From positions 298,861 through 362,860 of the forward strand of contig SSNP01000194.1 of assembly GCA_006937955.1 (NCBI GenBank): 64,000 bases of DNA, written 5' to 3'. The position numbers were made by a program, and so were the translations under genes. Numbering within the stretch: position 1 is the stretch's first letter; each line of letters opens with the position of its first letter. The stretch is from Pachypanchax playfairii. Its lineage: Eukaryota; Chordata; Actinopteri; Cyprinodontiformes; Aplocheilidae. Below the pieces are notes generated by a model. It was not told where the DNA came from. It did no database searches and was given only the letters and a program-made list of their open reading frames with translations. Positions 43,150 through 54,241 of the stretch are shown here, one piece after another.

Positions 43150-46100
43150 TGCTTCCACCGTTAAACAATCAAAGAAGAAGAAGAAGATTTTTGTGTTGGG
43201 GGAGAGTGGCTTGGTTCCCAGAAGGTTGGCGTGGGTGGAACTTGGCGGGAGGGCGAATGAGGAAGTAGAATTGCGAGAGGGATTCAGAGAAAAATTTGGA
43301 CAGTTTGCTGAAACAAGTTACTGTTTGCTTGATTTTTTTTGTTTGACAGATTTGGCAAAGACTGGTTTGTGACTGGATCAGGATGTTAGAGCTGGGTGGA
43401 GATGAAGATGATATGAATCTTGATGAATGGATTCCAGCAGCTAGAAAAAAGGAGCAAGGAACAAACAAATTGATATCTGGCCAGAATAGGAAAAGACATT
43501 GGATGAAGTTAGCTCAGATGAAGGAATCAGAGTTGAGCGAAGAAAAGTTGGGAAGGAAGAGATTAAGATCATCTTGAAATTCAGGCAGGGAGATGGACCA
43601 ATCAGTCCAATAGCGTTATCAAGGGAGTTGAAAAAAAAATGGAGATGGCAAAAACATTGAGGGATGGAAATCTTTTTATCATATGCAAAACAGAAGAACA
43701 GAAAAGCAAAACAATGCTTACTGAAAATATCTTTAAGAAAGTTGTGTATGAGAAAAAAGTTCTAGGAGTAAACAGATTTACGTGAGGAGTAATATCAGGG
43801 ATTCCGATTGAAGAAGATTTAGAAAACCTCAAAAGAAGTATTCAGGGAGGAGAGGCGAATTTCATAAAACGTCATAAAACAGAGAATGGTCAGAGGAAAG
43901 AGAGTAAGTCAGTTCTGTTAGGGCCTGATTTATTAATATTCCAAGTAAAGAGCACAAAATTGCGTGCGCCGCAAAAATTTTGCACTAAGGACGTGTTCCT
44001 GATTTGTGGGTGATCTACTAAGACTCATTGCGCAATTGTTTACTAGCGCAAAAAAAAAAAATTCAAATAAGGAGTTTGACAGCGCTATTCTCTTGCGGGT
44101 GCAAGAAAGGCGCAAAAGGAAAATGAAATTTGAGCCACGGAGCTTCAAATATGAGGAATGAGGCAAAAAATATATTGTTGAGCTGCAGCAAAGACATCTT
44201 CAGACCCCACTCTGTGATGTCGTGGAATGCTGTGTAACATACATTAAACAACAGTGATCAGAGCAACCGGGTGTGTGCCCTTCCAGTGCGGTCCAAACAC
44301 TGACACCTGCTTTTCAGGATGCGGTGCGCTCCAAAATGTTTCTCATGCTCATTCTCAATATTCCCCCTCAGTAGTCGGATTGAGCGCAGGGGGTAAAGGG
44401 GGTCTGTGCCATCACCTTAGGAATAACCATGAGCTGCTATCAGATCCATAAATGTGTGGAATGATATTTACAGCACAAAAAACGTAACACACGCACAGGC
44501 AGGGTCATGATTGGATGTTTGAGTTTTCCAGTCAGAACTTACATTCCACCACCATTTAGATGCTTTAAATGTCAGAGATATGGTCACATTGCTGCAGCTT
44601 GCAACGGGAAACAAAGGTGCCCTAAATGTGGTGTAGAACATAATTAGGATGAATGTGAGGATAATGTTCAAGAGAAATGCTGCAACAGTGGCGAACAACA
44701 TAGAGTGACATGAGGATGTGAAGTAAGGCAAAAAGCGGTGGAAATTCAACATATTAAAACTATCAATATTGTAAGCTATGCAGAAGCAATGAAAAGAGCT
44801 CAAAAAGGTAATGAAATTTCAAAAAACAGTAAGTGAAATGAGTCAAGGAGACAGAAATGAAACAGGGTTGACAGCAGACAAACTTATCTTATTCATGGTA
44901 TGTTATGTATTGTACAGCTCAGGTTAAACACAAATCAGAAAAAAAATAAAATAATTGTAAGGGGAGCAGAAAAATTTCTTGCAATAAAAGATAGTTATTT
45001 CATGGGAACAGCTAACTAAAAAGCTTGAAGCAGAAGGAAAATCGGGAGGACTAACTGACAGGACGTATTGATTATCCTACAGTGGAATGCCAGAAGTTTT
45101 TTATCAAATGGACAAGAGTTTAAATGATATCTTAGTTTAAGGAGGGATAGAGATGAGGGAATTGGAGGAGGATGTATTACATTGATTAAAGAGGAAATAC
45201 CATATACATTAGAACAAACAGGTATGGAATTAGAATATATTAGTTGATATATGGATAAATTATTATAAAGTTAAGATATTAAATTTCGATAATCCTTGTA
45301 AGAAGCTTTCCTTGAAATTCTTATTAAATATGTATTCAAATACAAATGAAAAGATTATATGTTGTGGAGATTTTAATGTTCACAGTACACTATTGGGTAC
45401 GCATTAAGAAAATGGAAACGTGATAGAAGAACTTATGGATGTTAATAATTTAGTGTGTATAAATAATGGTCATGGTACAAGAATAAATATCAAACCAGGA
45501 GTAGAATCAGCTTTTGATTTAACAATAGTTTCTGATAGGTTAAGCAGGCAAATGCACATGGCAAGTAATCTCATATACAACCGTAGGAAGTGATCATTAC
45601 CCAATAATCACAGAAATAAATCTAAAATCTGATAGGTGGAAAAAGACGTACAGAGGTGGTTATTTAAGAAGGCTGACTGGAATTTATCTACTTATATAAG
45701 TGATCAAGAAATAAGTAAAATGAATATTAATCAGGATATTGAAGATTTACATAGCTGTATTTAAGAGTTAATTATAACAACAGTGAAAAATGCTATTTCA
45801 AGATCAAGTGGAGGAAATAGGAAAAAGATTGTGCCATGGTGGACAGAAGAATGTAGCAAAATTATTAAAGCTAGAAATAAGGCTTTTAAAATACTTAAAA
45901 ATAATCACAAGTATAAGAAATTGCAGGCTGAGGTAAGGAGGACGATCAAAGTAACAAAAAAGAATTTCTGGAGGTCTTTTTGTAATTCAGTCGGTAGGGA
46001 AACTTATATTAATAATGTATAGGGAATGATAAAAGAATGAATGGGATTAAACAACAACATGGATTTCCAGTGCTTCAAGAAAATGATTTAGTAGCAGTGA

Positions 46101-46906
46101 CATAAGGAAAAGGCAGAGATGTTAGCAAGGATTTTTTGTAAAATACATAGTTTAGAGAATATTAGTAAAGAAGGCCAAAATAGGAAACAAGATACATTAA
46201 AAGAAAATGAACATATATTTAGTCAATGCAATAAAAATGCAAGTATACATTCACCAAAGCAGAATTAAATGGGGTATTAAACAAATCTAAGGAATCGGCA
46301 CCAGGAAACGATCAAATATGTTACACTATGTTACGTCATCTTGGAGATGTGGCTGAAAAGAATTTGCTTGAATTATATAATAAAGTTTGGGAGAAAGGAG
46401 AAATACCCCAATGTTGGAATGAAGCTGTAATAATTTCAACATGCAAACCGGGGAAAGATAATTCAAAACCAGATAGTTAAAGGCCTGCACTGATCTCTAC
46501 TGTTTGTAAAATTATGAAAAAAATGGTAAGTAACAGACTAAATTATTATATGGAAGCTAAATGATATATAACTAAATATCAAAGTGGTTTTAGAAAAGGG
46601 AGGAATACTATAGATTCAGTATTATTATTAGAACATGAAATACAGAAAGCACAAGTGAATAAAGAAAGTGTTATTTTCTGATATTGAAAAAGCTTATGAT
46701 ATGATGTGGAAAGAGGGATTACTAATTAATCTCTGTAAACTAGGAATATCAGGTCAAATGTTTAGATGGATTAGGATTTTTTTGTTAAATAGAAATATTC
46801 AAGTCAAAATTGAGAAAAATTATTCAGAAAAATATTTTACTGAAAATGGCACTCCTCAAGGGAGTATAGTGAGCCCTTTGTTATTCTCAATAATGATAAA
46901 TGATGT
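43150..46906 (+). mobile_element. I/Nimb-like LINE, decayed, with two insertions
   Basis: An ORF1 remnant at 43383-43915 (MLELGGDEDDMNLDEWIPAA, then KKMEMAKTLRDGNLFIICKT) continues after an insertion at about 44508. It then carries the nucleocapsid-like knuckle CFKCQRYGHIAAAC and a second RCPKCGVEHN. Endonuclease scraps (QWNARSFLSNGQEF near 45085; YMLWRF near 45360) and a pre-RT piece KIVPWWTEECSKIIKARNKA at 45825 follow. The reverse transcriptase has FSDIEKAYDMMWKEGLLINL and ENGTPQGSIVSPLLFSIMIN. It stops at a mariner insertion at 46908, before the YADD box, and no 3' part is recognised after the mariner. Stops are frequent. The zinc-knuckle ORF1 and the RT pattern suggest the I or Nimb clade. 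Confidence 0.8.
43919..44505. mobile_element. Insertion in LINE ORF1 with GGGCCTGATTTAT terminus
   Basis: The LINE coding sequence breaks at CAGTTCTGTTA and resumes with GTCATGATTGGATG. The inserted segment begins GGGCCTGATTTATTAAT, preceded by TTA. A sequence with the same start, GGGCCTGATTTATCA, is at 51456. The terminus plus TTA would fit PIF/Harbinger (TWA duplication), but the right end is not clean and no transposase is present. Confidence 0.45.
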
Positions 46907-46907
46907 A

Positions 46908-48523
46908 CAGGGTGGGCCATTTTTATGGATATGGTTGGTGATATTAACGTCCTGCTTGTGAGGGTTAGGGGGCAAACTTTTCAAGATGGGTGGTGACCAT
47001 TTTGAAGTCAGCCATCTTGGATCAACTTTTGCTTTTTCAATAGGAAGAGGGTCATGTGACACATTAAACCTATTGGTAATTTCACAAGAAAAACAATGGT
47101 GTGCTTGGTTTTAATGTAACTTTATTCTTTCATTAGTTATTTACAAGTTTCTGACCACTTATAAAATGTGTTCAATGTGCTGCCCATTGTGTTGGATTGT
47201 CAATGCAACCCTCTTCTCCCACTCTTCACACACTGATAGCAACACCGCAAGAGAAATACCAGCACAGGCTACCAGTATCCGTAGTTTCAGGTGCTGCACA
47301 TCTCGTATCTTCACACCATAGACAATTGCCTTCAGATGACCCCAAAGATAAAAGTCTAAGGGGGTCAGATCGGGAAACCTTGGGGGCCATTCAACTGGCC
47401 CACGACGACCAATCCACTTTCCAGGAAACTGTTCATCTAGGAATGCTCGGACCTGACACCCAAAATGTGGTGGTGCACCATCTTGCTGGAAAAACTCAGG
47501 AAACGTGCCAGCTTCAGTACATAGAGAGGGAAATACATCATCATGTAGCAATTTAAAATATACAGTGGCCTTGAGGTTTCCATTGATGAAGAATGGCCCC
47601 ACTATCTTTGTACCCCATATACTGCACCATACCATCACTTTTTTTGTTCCAACAGTCTTGGAGGGATCTATCCAGTGTGGGTTAGTGTCAGACCAATAGC
47701 GGTGGTTTTCTTTGTTAACTTCACCATTCATATAAAAGTTTGTCTCATCACTGAACAAAATCTTCTGCGTGAACTGAGGGCCCTGTTCCAATTTTTGTTT
47801 TACCCATTATGCAAATTCTGTGCACCGATCTGGGTCATCCTTGTTGAGATGCTGCAGTAGCTGGAGTTTGTAAGGGTGCCATTTGTGAGTAGCTAATATA
47901 CGCCGAAGGGATGTTCGACTAATGCCACTCTCCAGTGACATGCGGCGAGTGCTACGCTGTGGGCTCTTGCTGAATGAGGCTAGGACAGCCACTGATGTTT
48001 CTTCATTAGTGACAGTTTTCATGCGTCCACATTTTGGCAACTCCAACACTGAACCAGTTTCACGAAACTTAGCAAGCAGTTTGCTAACTGTAGCATGGGA
48101 GATGGGTGGTCTCGTAGGGTGTCTTACATTGAAATCTGCTGCAATGACCCGGTTACTGCGTTCACCAGATATCAACACAATTTCGATCCACTCCTCACGT
48201 GTTAACCTCTTCGACATGTCAATGGCTGTGAACAAAAAGAAACTTGTAAATAACTCATGAAAGAATAAAGTTATGTTAAAACCAAGCACACCATTGTTTT
48301 TCTTGTGAAATCACCAATAAGTTTGATGTGTCACATGACCCTCTTCCTATTGAAAAAACAAAAGTTGGATTCAAGATGGCCAACCTCAAATTGGCCACCA
48401 TGGTCACCACCCATCTTGAAAAGTTTGTCCCCTCACATATACTAATGTGCCACAAACAGGACGTTAATATCACCAACCATTCCCATTTTATTAATGGTGT
48501 ATCCATATTAATGGCCCACCCTG
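46908..48523 (-). mobile_element. mariner-type transposon, DD41D family, nearly intact
   Basis: The termini CAGGGTGGGCCATTTTTATG (46908) and the complementary end at 48523 bound 1,616 bp, with TA on both sides (46906-46907 and 48524-48525). Imperfect inverted repeats extend for more than 200 bp. They share GGTTGGTGATATTAACGTCC, CAAACTTTTCAAGATGGGTG and AATAGGAAGAGGGTCATGTG. It sits inside the reverse transcriptase of the LINE at 43150-46906, so it is younger. The transposase is encoded on the minus strand. Confidence 0.92.
47159..48217 (-). pseudogene. DD41D mariner transposase with one premature stop
   Basis: ATG at 48217 begins MSKRLTREEWIEIVLISGER. A helix-turn-helix region (ISHATVSKLLAKFRETGSV) and a second helical block (ISRTSLRRILATHKWHPYKL) follow. 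The catalytic core is ILFSDETNFYMNG (first D), FFQQDGAPPH (second D) and LTPLDFYLWGHLK (third D). Exactly 41 residues lie between the second and third D, the DD41D signature. One in-frame TAA at 47807-47809 (between CTEFA and WVKQKLEQ) interrupts a frame otherwise open for about 352 codons down to position 47159. The spacing and motifs recall the rosa-like mariners known mainly from insects. Confidence 0.88.
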
Positions 48524-48525
48524 TA

Positions 48526-49274
48526 TTATAATGATACTGAGGATAGCCATTAGTTACTTAAATCAAGTTTGGTTGTTTCACCAGGATTGGATGAAAATTC
48601 GATAAACATAATTTGTTGGTCAAAATCAGCCACTCATTGGTTCTTCCAGGCAACCCAAATATGGTAAAAAAACGTCTTGTAACTTGTGCGTGTTTTGAAA
48701 CCAGTAACTTCAAACTTGTAATTTGTATTTTTAAAATGTGTGCAAGTTACACAACTGAGTTACAAGTACAGAAATAAATTACAAGTACAAAACAAACGTT
48801 ACAAGTACAAAACTAAAGTCTCAAATCTAGCTCTGTAGCCTCCCAGAAGGTACCCTGGTCTGCTGGTCTCCAGTGTTCTGCTATCTGCCTGGCTCCTAAA
48901 CTTGCTTTGCTCATTTGTTTTGTCTCACTTTCCAGGATCCCATGTTCCACTTGGTATGCTTGATAGAGACTTGATAGTTTTTATGGTAGGCTATATGCTG
49001 GAACTTTTAGACGTGTCTGAATAAACTGTATTTTCTGGGTCTTCTAGAAAACACCAGGTTAATTCACTGTTCAAATTTTAGCTGCAACACTTTAGTGTGA
49101 AGAAAACATTTCTGTTTGTTTTTAGGATACAATGTCCTCTGTGACTATATTTTGTCTTCCTAACTGTCTTTGGTTTCAGTGGGAATTTGTGAAGAAAGAA
49201 GCTAGTCAACTGAATACGGATGGCATTTAATAAAGTTTATGGCAAAAAGAACTAGCTTTGTTTTCTTGTCTGAC
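48526..49274. other. Unassigned stretch with repeated TTACAAGTAC words
   Basis: Between 48740 and 48830 the word ACAAGTACA or ACAAGTAC recurs four times (TTACAAGTACAGAAATAAA, TTACAAGTACAAAACAAAC, TTACAAGTACAAAACTAAA). This suggests a small degenerate tandem repeat. No gene is seen, and no continuation of the LINE is recognised. Confidence 0.45.
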
Positions 49275-49278
49275 TTAA

Positions 49279-49332
49279 AGAGGCCCTTCCATTAAAAACG
49301 GTTTTTCTGAGGTTTCTGTTGAATATTTTATT
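49279..49332 (-). mobile_element. Orphan terminus of TTAA MITE family A
   Basis: It follows TTAA (49275-49278) and reads AGAGGCCCTTCCATTAAAAA then TTCTGAGGTTTCTGTTGAAT. This is the complement of the right end of copies 1 and 3. The rest of the element is missing. Confidence 0.8.
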
Positions 49333-49886
49333 TAAAACAGTGTTATCTAAACTCAAGTATAAAAGGTAGAACAAAAGGTTTAAAGTCTTTATGTTTGAGT
49401 AAATTTATCATGATTGCTCTGACAAACACAAGTATCTTTAAACAGATGTTGGTGCAACTGACTAAAAGTGATAGTTGTTGTGATTTTCACATTTAAAGAA
49501 ATTAAAAGGTTGACCACAGACAGCAGCTTAAAGACAAGTTATGTGCAGCAATGTTCTGAATAATGTAAATCCACAAGTGTTTTTCTGCTTGTTTTCCCGT
49601 GGGGGGTGCAAGTTGCTCCAGTACTCCAGGCAGGTGAGGCGAATGTTGACAGGGCAGGTAGGCTGACAAATGGTGAGGTGAGAGTCATAGCAGGTAAATT
49701 AGATTTTTGGTTTGACGAGATTTTCAGAGATGCATTGTTTACTCGAGATCCTTGGAATGGCGCAGCAGCTGACAATTCTGTAAGAGCAGAAAGAGCACAC
49801 ACTAATCACAGTAACTAAAAGTTACTTTACACTAGACGTTACTCAGAGAGACCAAGTGATCACCAGGTTGGTAACAAGGATCTGGC
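49333..49886. other. Unassigned stretch
   Basis: No coding, RNA or repeat signal that I can support. Confidence 0.35.
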
Positions 49887-51215
49887 AGGAAGTCATGAGC
49901 TCAGGCAGGTCCAATGAAGTAACAAGATTCAGATGTGTCAGCTGCAGGTCAAAGGTCATGTCCCACAGATTAAGCCCAAGAGACAGACATCTGCTCTCAG
50001 TGCTGCTTGCAGAAATAGAAAAGGGATGGAGAGAAAAGCACCTAGAACTAGAGAAAGAGAGAGAGATAGAATTGCTTTTATTTTTGAGTTACCATGGCGA
50101 CACAGCACGCCAAAAACCATCCCCGGTATGCCCCCCAGCCCAAACCGCAATATGTTATGAGGCGTATTATACAACATTTTTGTTTTGTGGCATTTTGAGT
50201 TACCATGGCAGCAGTATTCACAAAAAAAACCTGCCTCTCACTGAACATGAATGTAAAATGCTCCAAAAACCCCCAAAACGTGACGTTTTTCTAGAGCCTG
50301 CTGCATCAACATACGTTCACCTACCAAACAACGCTGTTCACCCTTATCTCTGGTCACAAGGGATGGGTCTATACCAGATTTAAATATCTCTTACAAAACT
50401 CAGACCATTTGACCGTGGCAACGCCGTTCACCATCAGAAGCACCCGTTTCACACACAGGCCAGACAGTACCACCTGCGCTAACATATGACACATGAAATC
50501 AATTGGTTTTGACAGTAGGAGTGAACCATGAGGTTTACAGCCAGTTTTCGGTTANAGGAAGTCATGAGCTCAGGCAGGTCCAATGAAGTAACAAGATTCA
50601 GATGTGTCAGCTGCAGGTCAAAGGTCATGTCCCACAGATGAAGCCCAAGAGACAGACATCTGCTCTCAGTGCTGCTTGCAGAAATAGAAAAGGGATGGAG
50701 AGAAAAGCACCTAGAACTAGAGAAAGAGAGAGAGATAGAATTGCTTTTATTTTTGAGTTACCATGGCGACACAGTTACCATCCCCGATATGCCCCCCAGC
50801 CCAAACCGCAATATGTTATGAGGCGTATTATACAACATTTTTGTTTTGTGGCATTTTGAGTTACCATGGCAGCAGTATTCACAAAAAAAACCTGCCTCTC
50901 ACTGAACATGAATGTAAAATGCTCCAAAAACCCCCAAAACGTGACGTTTTTCTAGAGCCTGCTGCATCAACATACGTTCACCTACCAAACAACGCTGTTC
51001 ACCCTTATCTCTGGTCACAAGGGATGGGTCTATACCAGATTTAAATATCTCTTACAAAACTCAGACCATTTGACCGTGGCAACGCCGTTCACCATCAGAA
51101 GCACCCGTTTCACACACAGGCCAGACAGTACCACCTGCGCTAACATATGACACATGAAATCAATTGGTTTTGACAGTAGGAGTGAACCATGAGGTTTACA
51201 GCCAGTTTTCGGTTA
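49887..51215. repeat. About 660-bp direct duplication around an N
   Basis: Copy 1 (49887-50554, 668 bp) and copy 2 (50556-51215, 660 bp) are near-identical and abut the N at 50555. They differ at a small indel where copy 1 reads GCGACACAGCACGCCAAAAA and copy 2 GCGACACAGTTACCATCC. The ORF of 175 codons in copy 1 is interrupted in copy 2 and has no recognisable domain. Likely two haplotypes joined. Confidence 0.8.
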
Positions 51216-51368
51216 CCATGGCAATGCAGCTTGCCAAAAACCCCACCCGAGATGCCCTCCAGCACTACCGATCCAACATAATCCCACGTATGACACATCA
51301 AACTGACCAGGTTTCTCACCAGAGATGTTTTATAATGGTTCTGGAGCATTTGTGGTTACCATGGCAAC
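50088..51368. promoter_or_regulatory. Six GTTACCATGG palindromic sites (RFX X-box-like)
   Basis: The sites start at 50088, 50199, 50757, 50860, 51212 and 51355. All begin GTTACCATGG; the last (GTTACCATGGCAAC) is a perfect match to the symmetrical RFX X-box. Others end GCGAC, GCAGC or GCAAT. Four of the six belong to the duplicated segment, so the non-redundant count is four. Function is not shown; it may simply be the unit of a dispersed repeat. Confidence 0.5.
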
Positions 51369-51455
51369 GGAATACCCCCAAAACCACACCCCTCCTTTAA
51401 AATGACTCAGATTAATATGGAACCTTTTTGAGAGATTATGGTGGAAACACACTTT

Positions 51456-51740
51456 GGGCCTGATTTATCAGGTTTGTGGTTGTTAAAACTGGCGCAAACT
51501 GCTCAGCGGCCACAAAAACAAGCAACAGGTGATTTACAAATGACTCACAGGTAAAACTGCGTCTGTTAAACCTGCCGCTAGACGCCGCAAAGTCATTTTA
51601 GCGCCTTTTCCCTTGATGAATATGCAATATGGGCAATTCTGTCAGAAGAAACAAAATATTGGGAGGAGAACACACAAATGAGTGAGTGTTCCAGGCGCAG
51701 TGTGATTTATCAAACCTGAAAATGATCGTGGCTTCTAATT
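51456..51740. repeat. GGGCCTGATTTAT-type repeat
   Basis: It begins GGGCCTGATTTATCAGGTTT like the insertion at 43919 and contains GCGCAAACTGCTCAGCGGCC. A GTGATTTATCAAAC word lies near 51710. Possible non-autonomous Harbinger; limits uncertain. Confidence 0.4.
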
Positions 51741-53467
51741 TTGCAAAAATAAATAAATAAACTTGAAAGTTGAACTCGAGTAAAATGTTGAAGCTGCAGT
51801 AAAAGTAATTTGTTTAAAAGGTGTTTTCTATTTTAATAGAAATTGTTTTTATACCATTTTGAATCTAGAGAATGAGCCTGTTTAACCAGGATGAAAACAT
51901 GTTTAGGGTCAGAATAAATACTGGATCCTCTGAACAAATCCAGCCTCCTGGTGTCTGAGCTGTATGATTCTCCTACAAGGAGGAACTGCAGGAATTCTGC
52001 AGGCTGCACAGAGACGAAGCCTCTGAACCCAGTTTGTTGCGAAACACAGAACTGCTCAGTAAAAGACCATCTGGTCTAAAAAATCCTGCATTTCCCACCG
52101 CTCTGATGAAATGACTCTGATGTTACTGGATTCAGTTAAGTGAACTAATATGTTTTACCAGGGAAATTGTTTTAATGAGAAGAATTTGATTAGAGTAAAT
52201 AACAACATGGACCAATAAACTTTCTAGCTATTTTATAAACTTTGAGAAGTTTGTTTTAAAAAAGATCCAAATTCAATAAAAAAAAAAGTGAAACATAAAT
52301 TCAACATGAAACAATTGTTTTTTTTTTTCAAATCTACTTTACTCTCAGTCTCTTCAGAGACTATTTAAAAGTGTCAGTTTTATGTGGCTTTCAGACATTT
52401 AAGTGTTCAAAAGCCAAGACAGATTTATTACGTAAATTTCAAATTTAAAGCAGCATTAAAACATCTGGAGCTTTAAAAGTCTGTTTTAGGATCTTTAGTC
52501 ATGGAGTTTGATTTTTGTGTCTTTAAATTTGGATTTGTGGCTGTAAACACACACCACTGGGATGAATATAGATCAAAGGATCGATAGGAATCATTTCCAC
52601 ATGTAGGTTTGAACTACAACACAAAATCATATAAAATTGACTAAACATTCAACAGTCTTTATTTTCATTATCAGTTTGTTTATTTGAGCTTTGAAGATGA
52701 AAGTTCAAAATAATCAGCAGAAAAATCATTAATATCAGTCAGACTGAATTTTACTTTTTAAATGTCAAACTTGTTTCTGGCAAAGAATTAATAGTTCTGT
52801 TATAAATATTATTTTATAAATGCTTTGCCAAGACATAAATCTAAGATTAAAAAAAACATTTATGTCGCAGTACCACATTTGAATTAGAATGAATGTTTAT
52901 GCATATCTCCTCCTATGTTTTATTTTAATAAAATTTTAATAGGAAGTATAAATAATACCATAAACAACCAAACATCCTGCACAAACACTGTGATAATTAA
53001 AGGTTTAATCAGAATAACATCGACATTACAAAAATTATTTAAAATATAAAGACAAAGATCCAAATCTGAACTTTTTTTTAAGTTTTAGTTTTTACAACTA
53101 GGACATGATCGAAATATAAAAATAAAACTCGCTGAAACACTGTGCAGAACAATATATTATTAAATTATTAAAAACAAAATCAAATCAGTATAGAGTTTAA
53201 AACAAATATTACATTTCTGAAAACTTGTAAAAGATTTATCATTGAATCATAAAACTTGATTATAGAACTGACACACAGTAATAAACATGATGCTGCGAAC
53301 TAGAAACTGTATTTTGTTCCATTAGAGAGTTTCTGGTGGAGACTCCTCCCCTTTTCTTCTGTGTTTACTTTTAATTTGTATAATTCTTATACATTTCTTT
53401 TAATCAAACATAAACTATCACTGGAGTTAGAGTGTTCTTAAATGTGAAAATGTATCATTTCTGAGTA
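51741..53467. other. Intergenic AT-rich stretch downstream of the TRIM gene
   Basis: No gene or identifiable repeat. It may once have held the TRIM 3' UTR, now separated from the gene by the 770-bp transposon at 53472-54241. Confidence 0.4.
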
Positions 53468-53471
53468 TTAA

Positions 53472-54241
53472 AGGAACCTAAGGCAGCTTTACAAAATCTG
53501 ACTCAGTGCTGCCGCGACAGGCGCTGTGGCTAACTGCAGCCACCAGCCAAGCCGGCACGGGAGCGCGCACAGACACTTTACAGACGGTTCGTCTTCACAG
53601 CACTGCACCGGGGAGGCTAACATACTTCACGTCAGGTCTCTCCACTCTGTTATTTGATTTGATCTCATCATTTTCATACTGTATCAGGCTCTAAACACGA
53701 CCTATAATGTTTTCTCACCTGGTCACAAGGAAATGAGCCATGTCAGCATCCGTTTTCACTCCCAAATTCAGCTGAAGTTCCCTCCATGAACCGAACGCAT
53801 ATCCAATATTTATGCGGGTGCCTGCCCGGCTTCGGTCATGTTTTTTTTTAGACTCACGAGATGCAGCTGATAAAGTCTTTTTTTTCTTCGTGGTGCCACT
53901 TTTTTGGGGGGTGAGAGTGGATGCAGGTCGTTAGCTGGCTGGAGAAACATCCATAAGTATACCTTCAGTGTTTGAATCCAAGTCCACGGCGGCCATGTAC
54001 TTCTGGTTCAAGAGCTGTCGGCAACGCGCATGCAGCGTCAATTTACGTCACATCCCTACAACTGCGCGGGAAATTCGGACGTCGAACTGCAGCGCATTAT
54101 GTGGCACACAGCGTTTCCAAGGCAACAGACATATATGCGGATGGCCTCGTTATTTTGGGTTTTTAATGCTTCATGACCCATTAGCATTGAATAAACTGGA
54201 AATGCATGTGTAGTTTTTCACAAATCTTGCCTTATGTCCCT
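53472..54241. mobile_element. TTAA-flanked MITE abutting the TRIM coding end
   Basis: It begins AGGAACCTAAGGCAGCTTTA; the complement of its right end reads AGGGACATAAGGCAAGATTT, a clear imperfect terminal inverted repeat. TTAA flanks both sides (53468-53471 and 54242-54245). The length is 770 bp, and the interior is GC-richer than its surroundings. Kolobok-like by TTAA and terminus style. Its last ten bases form the end of the TRIM reading frame. Confidence 0.85.

Noticed and set aside
49856..50383. 175-codon ORF in the RFX-site repeat
   Set aside because: The frame is broken in the neighbouring copy and the residues follow the nucleotide repeat, with no recognisable domain.
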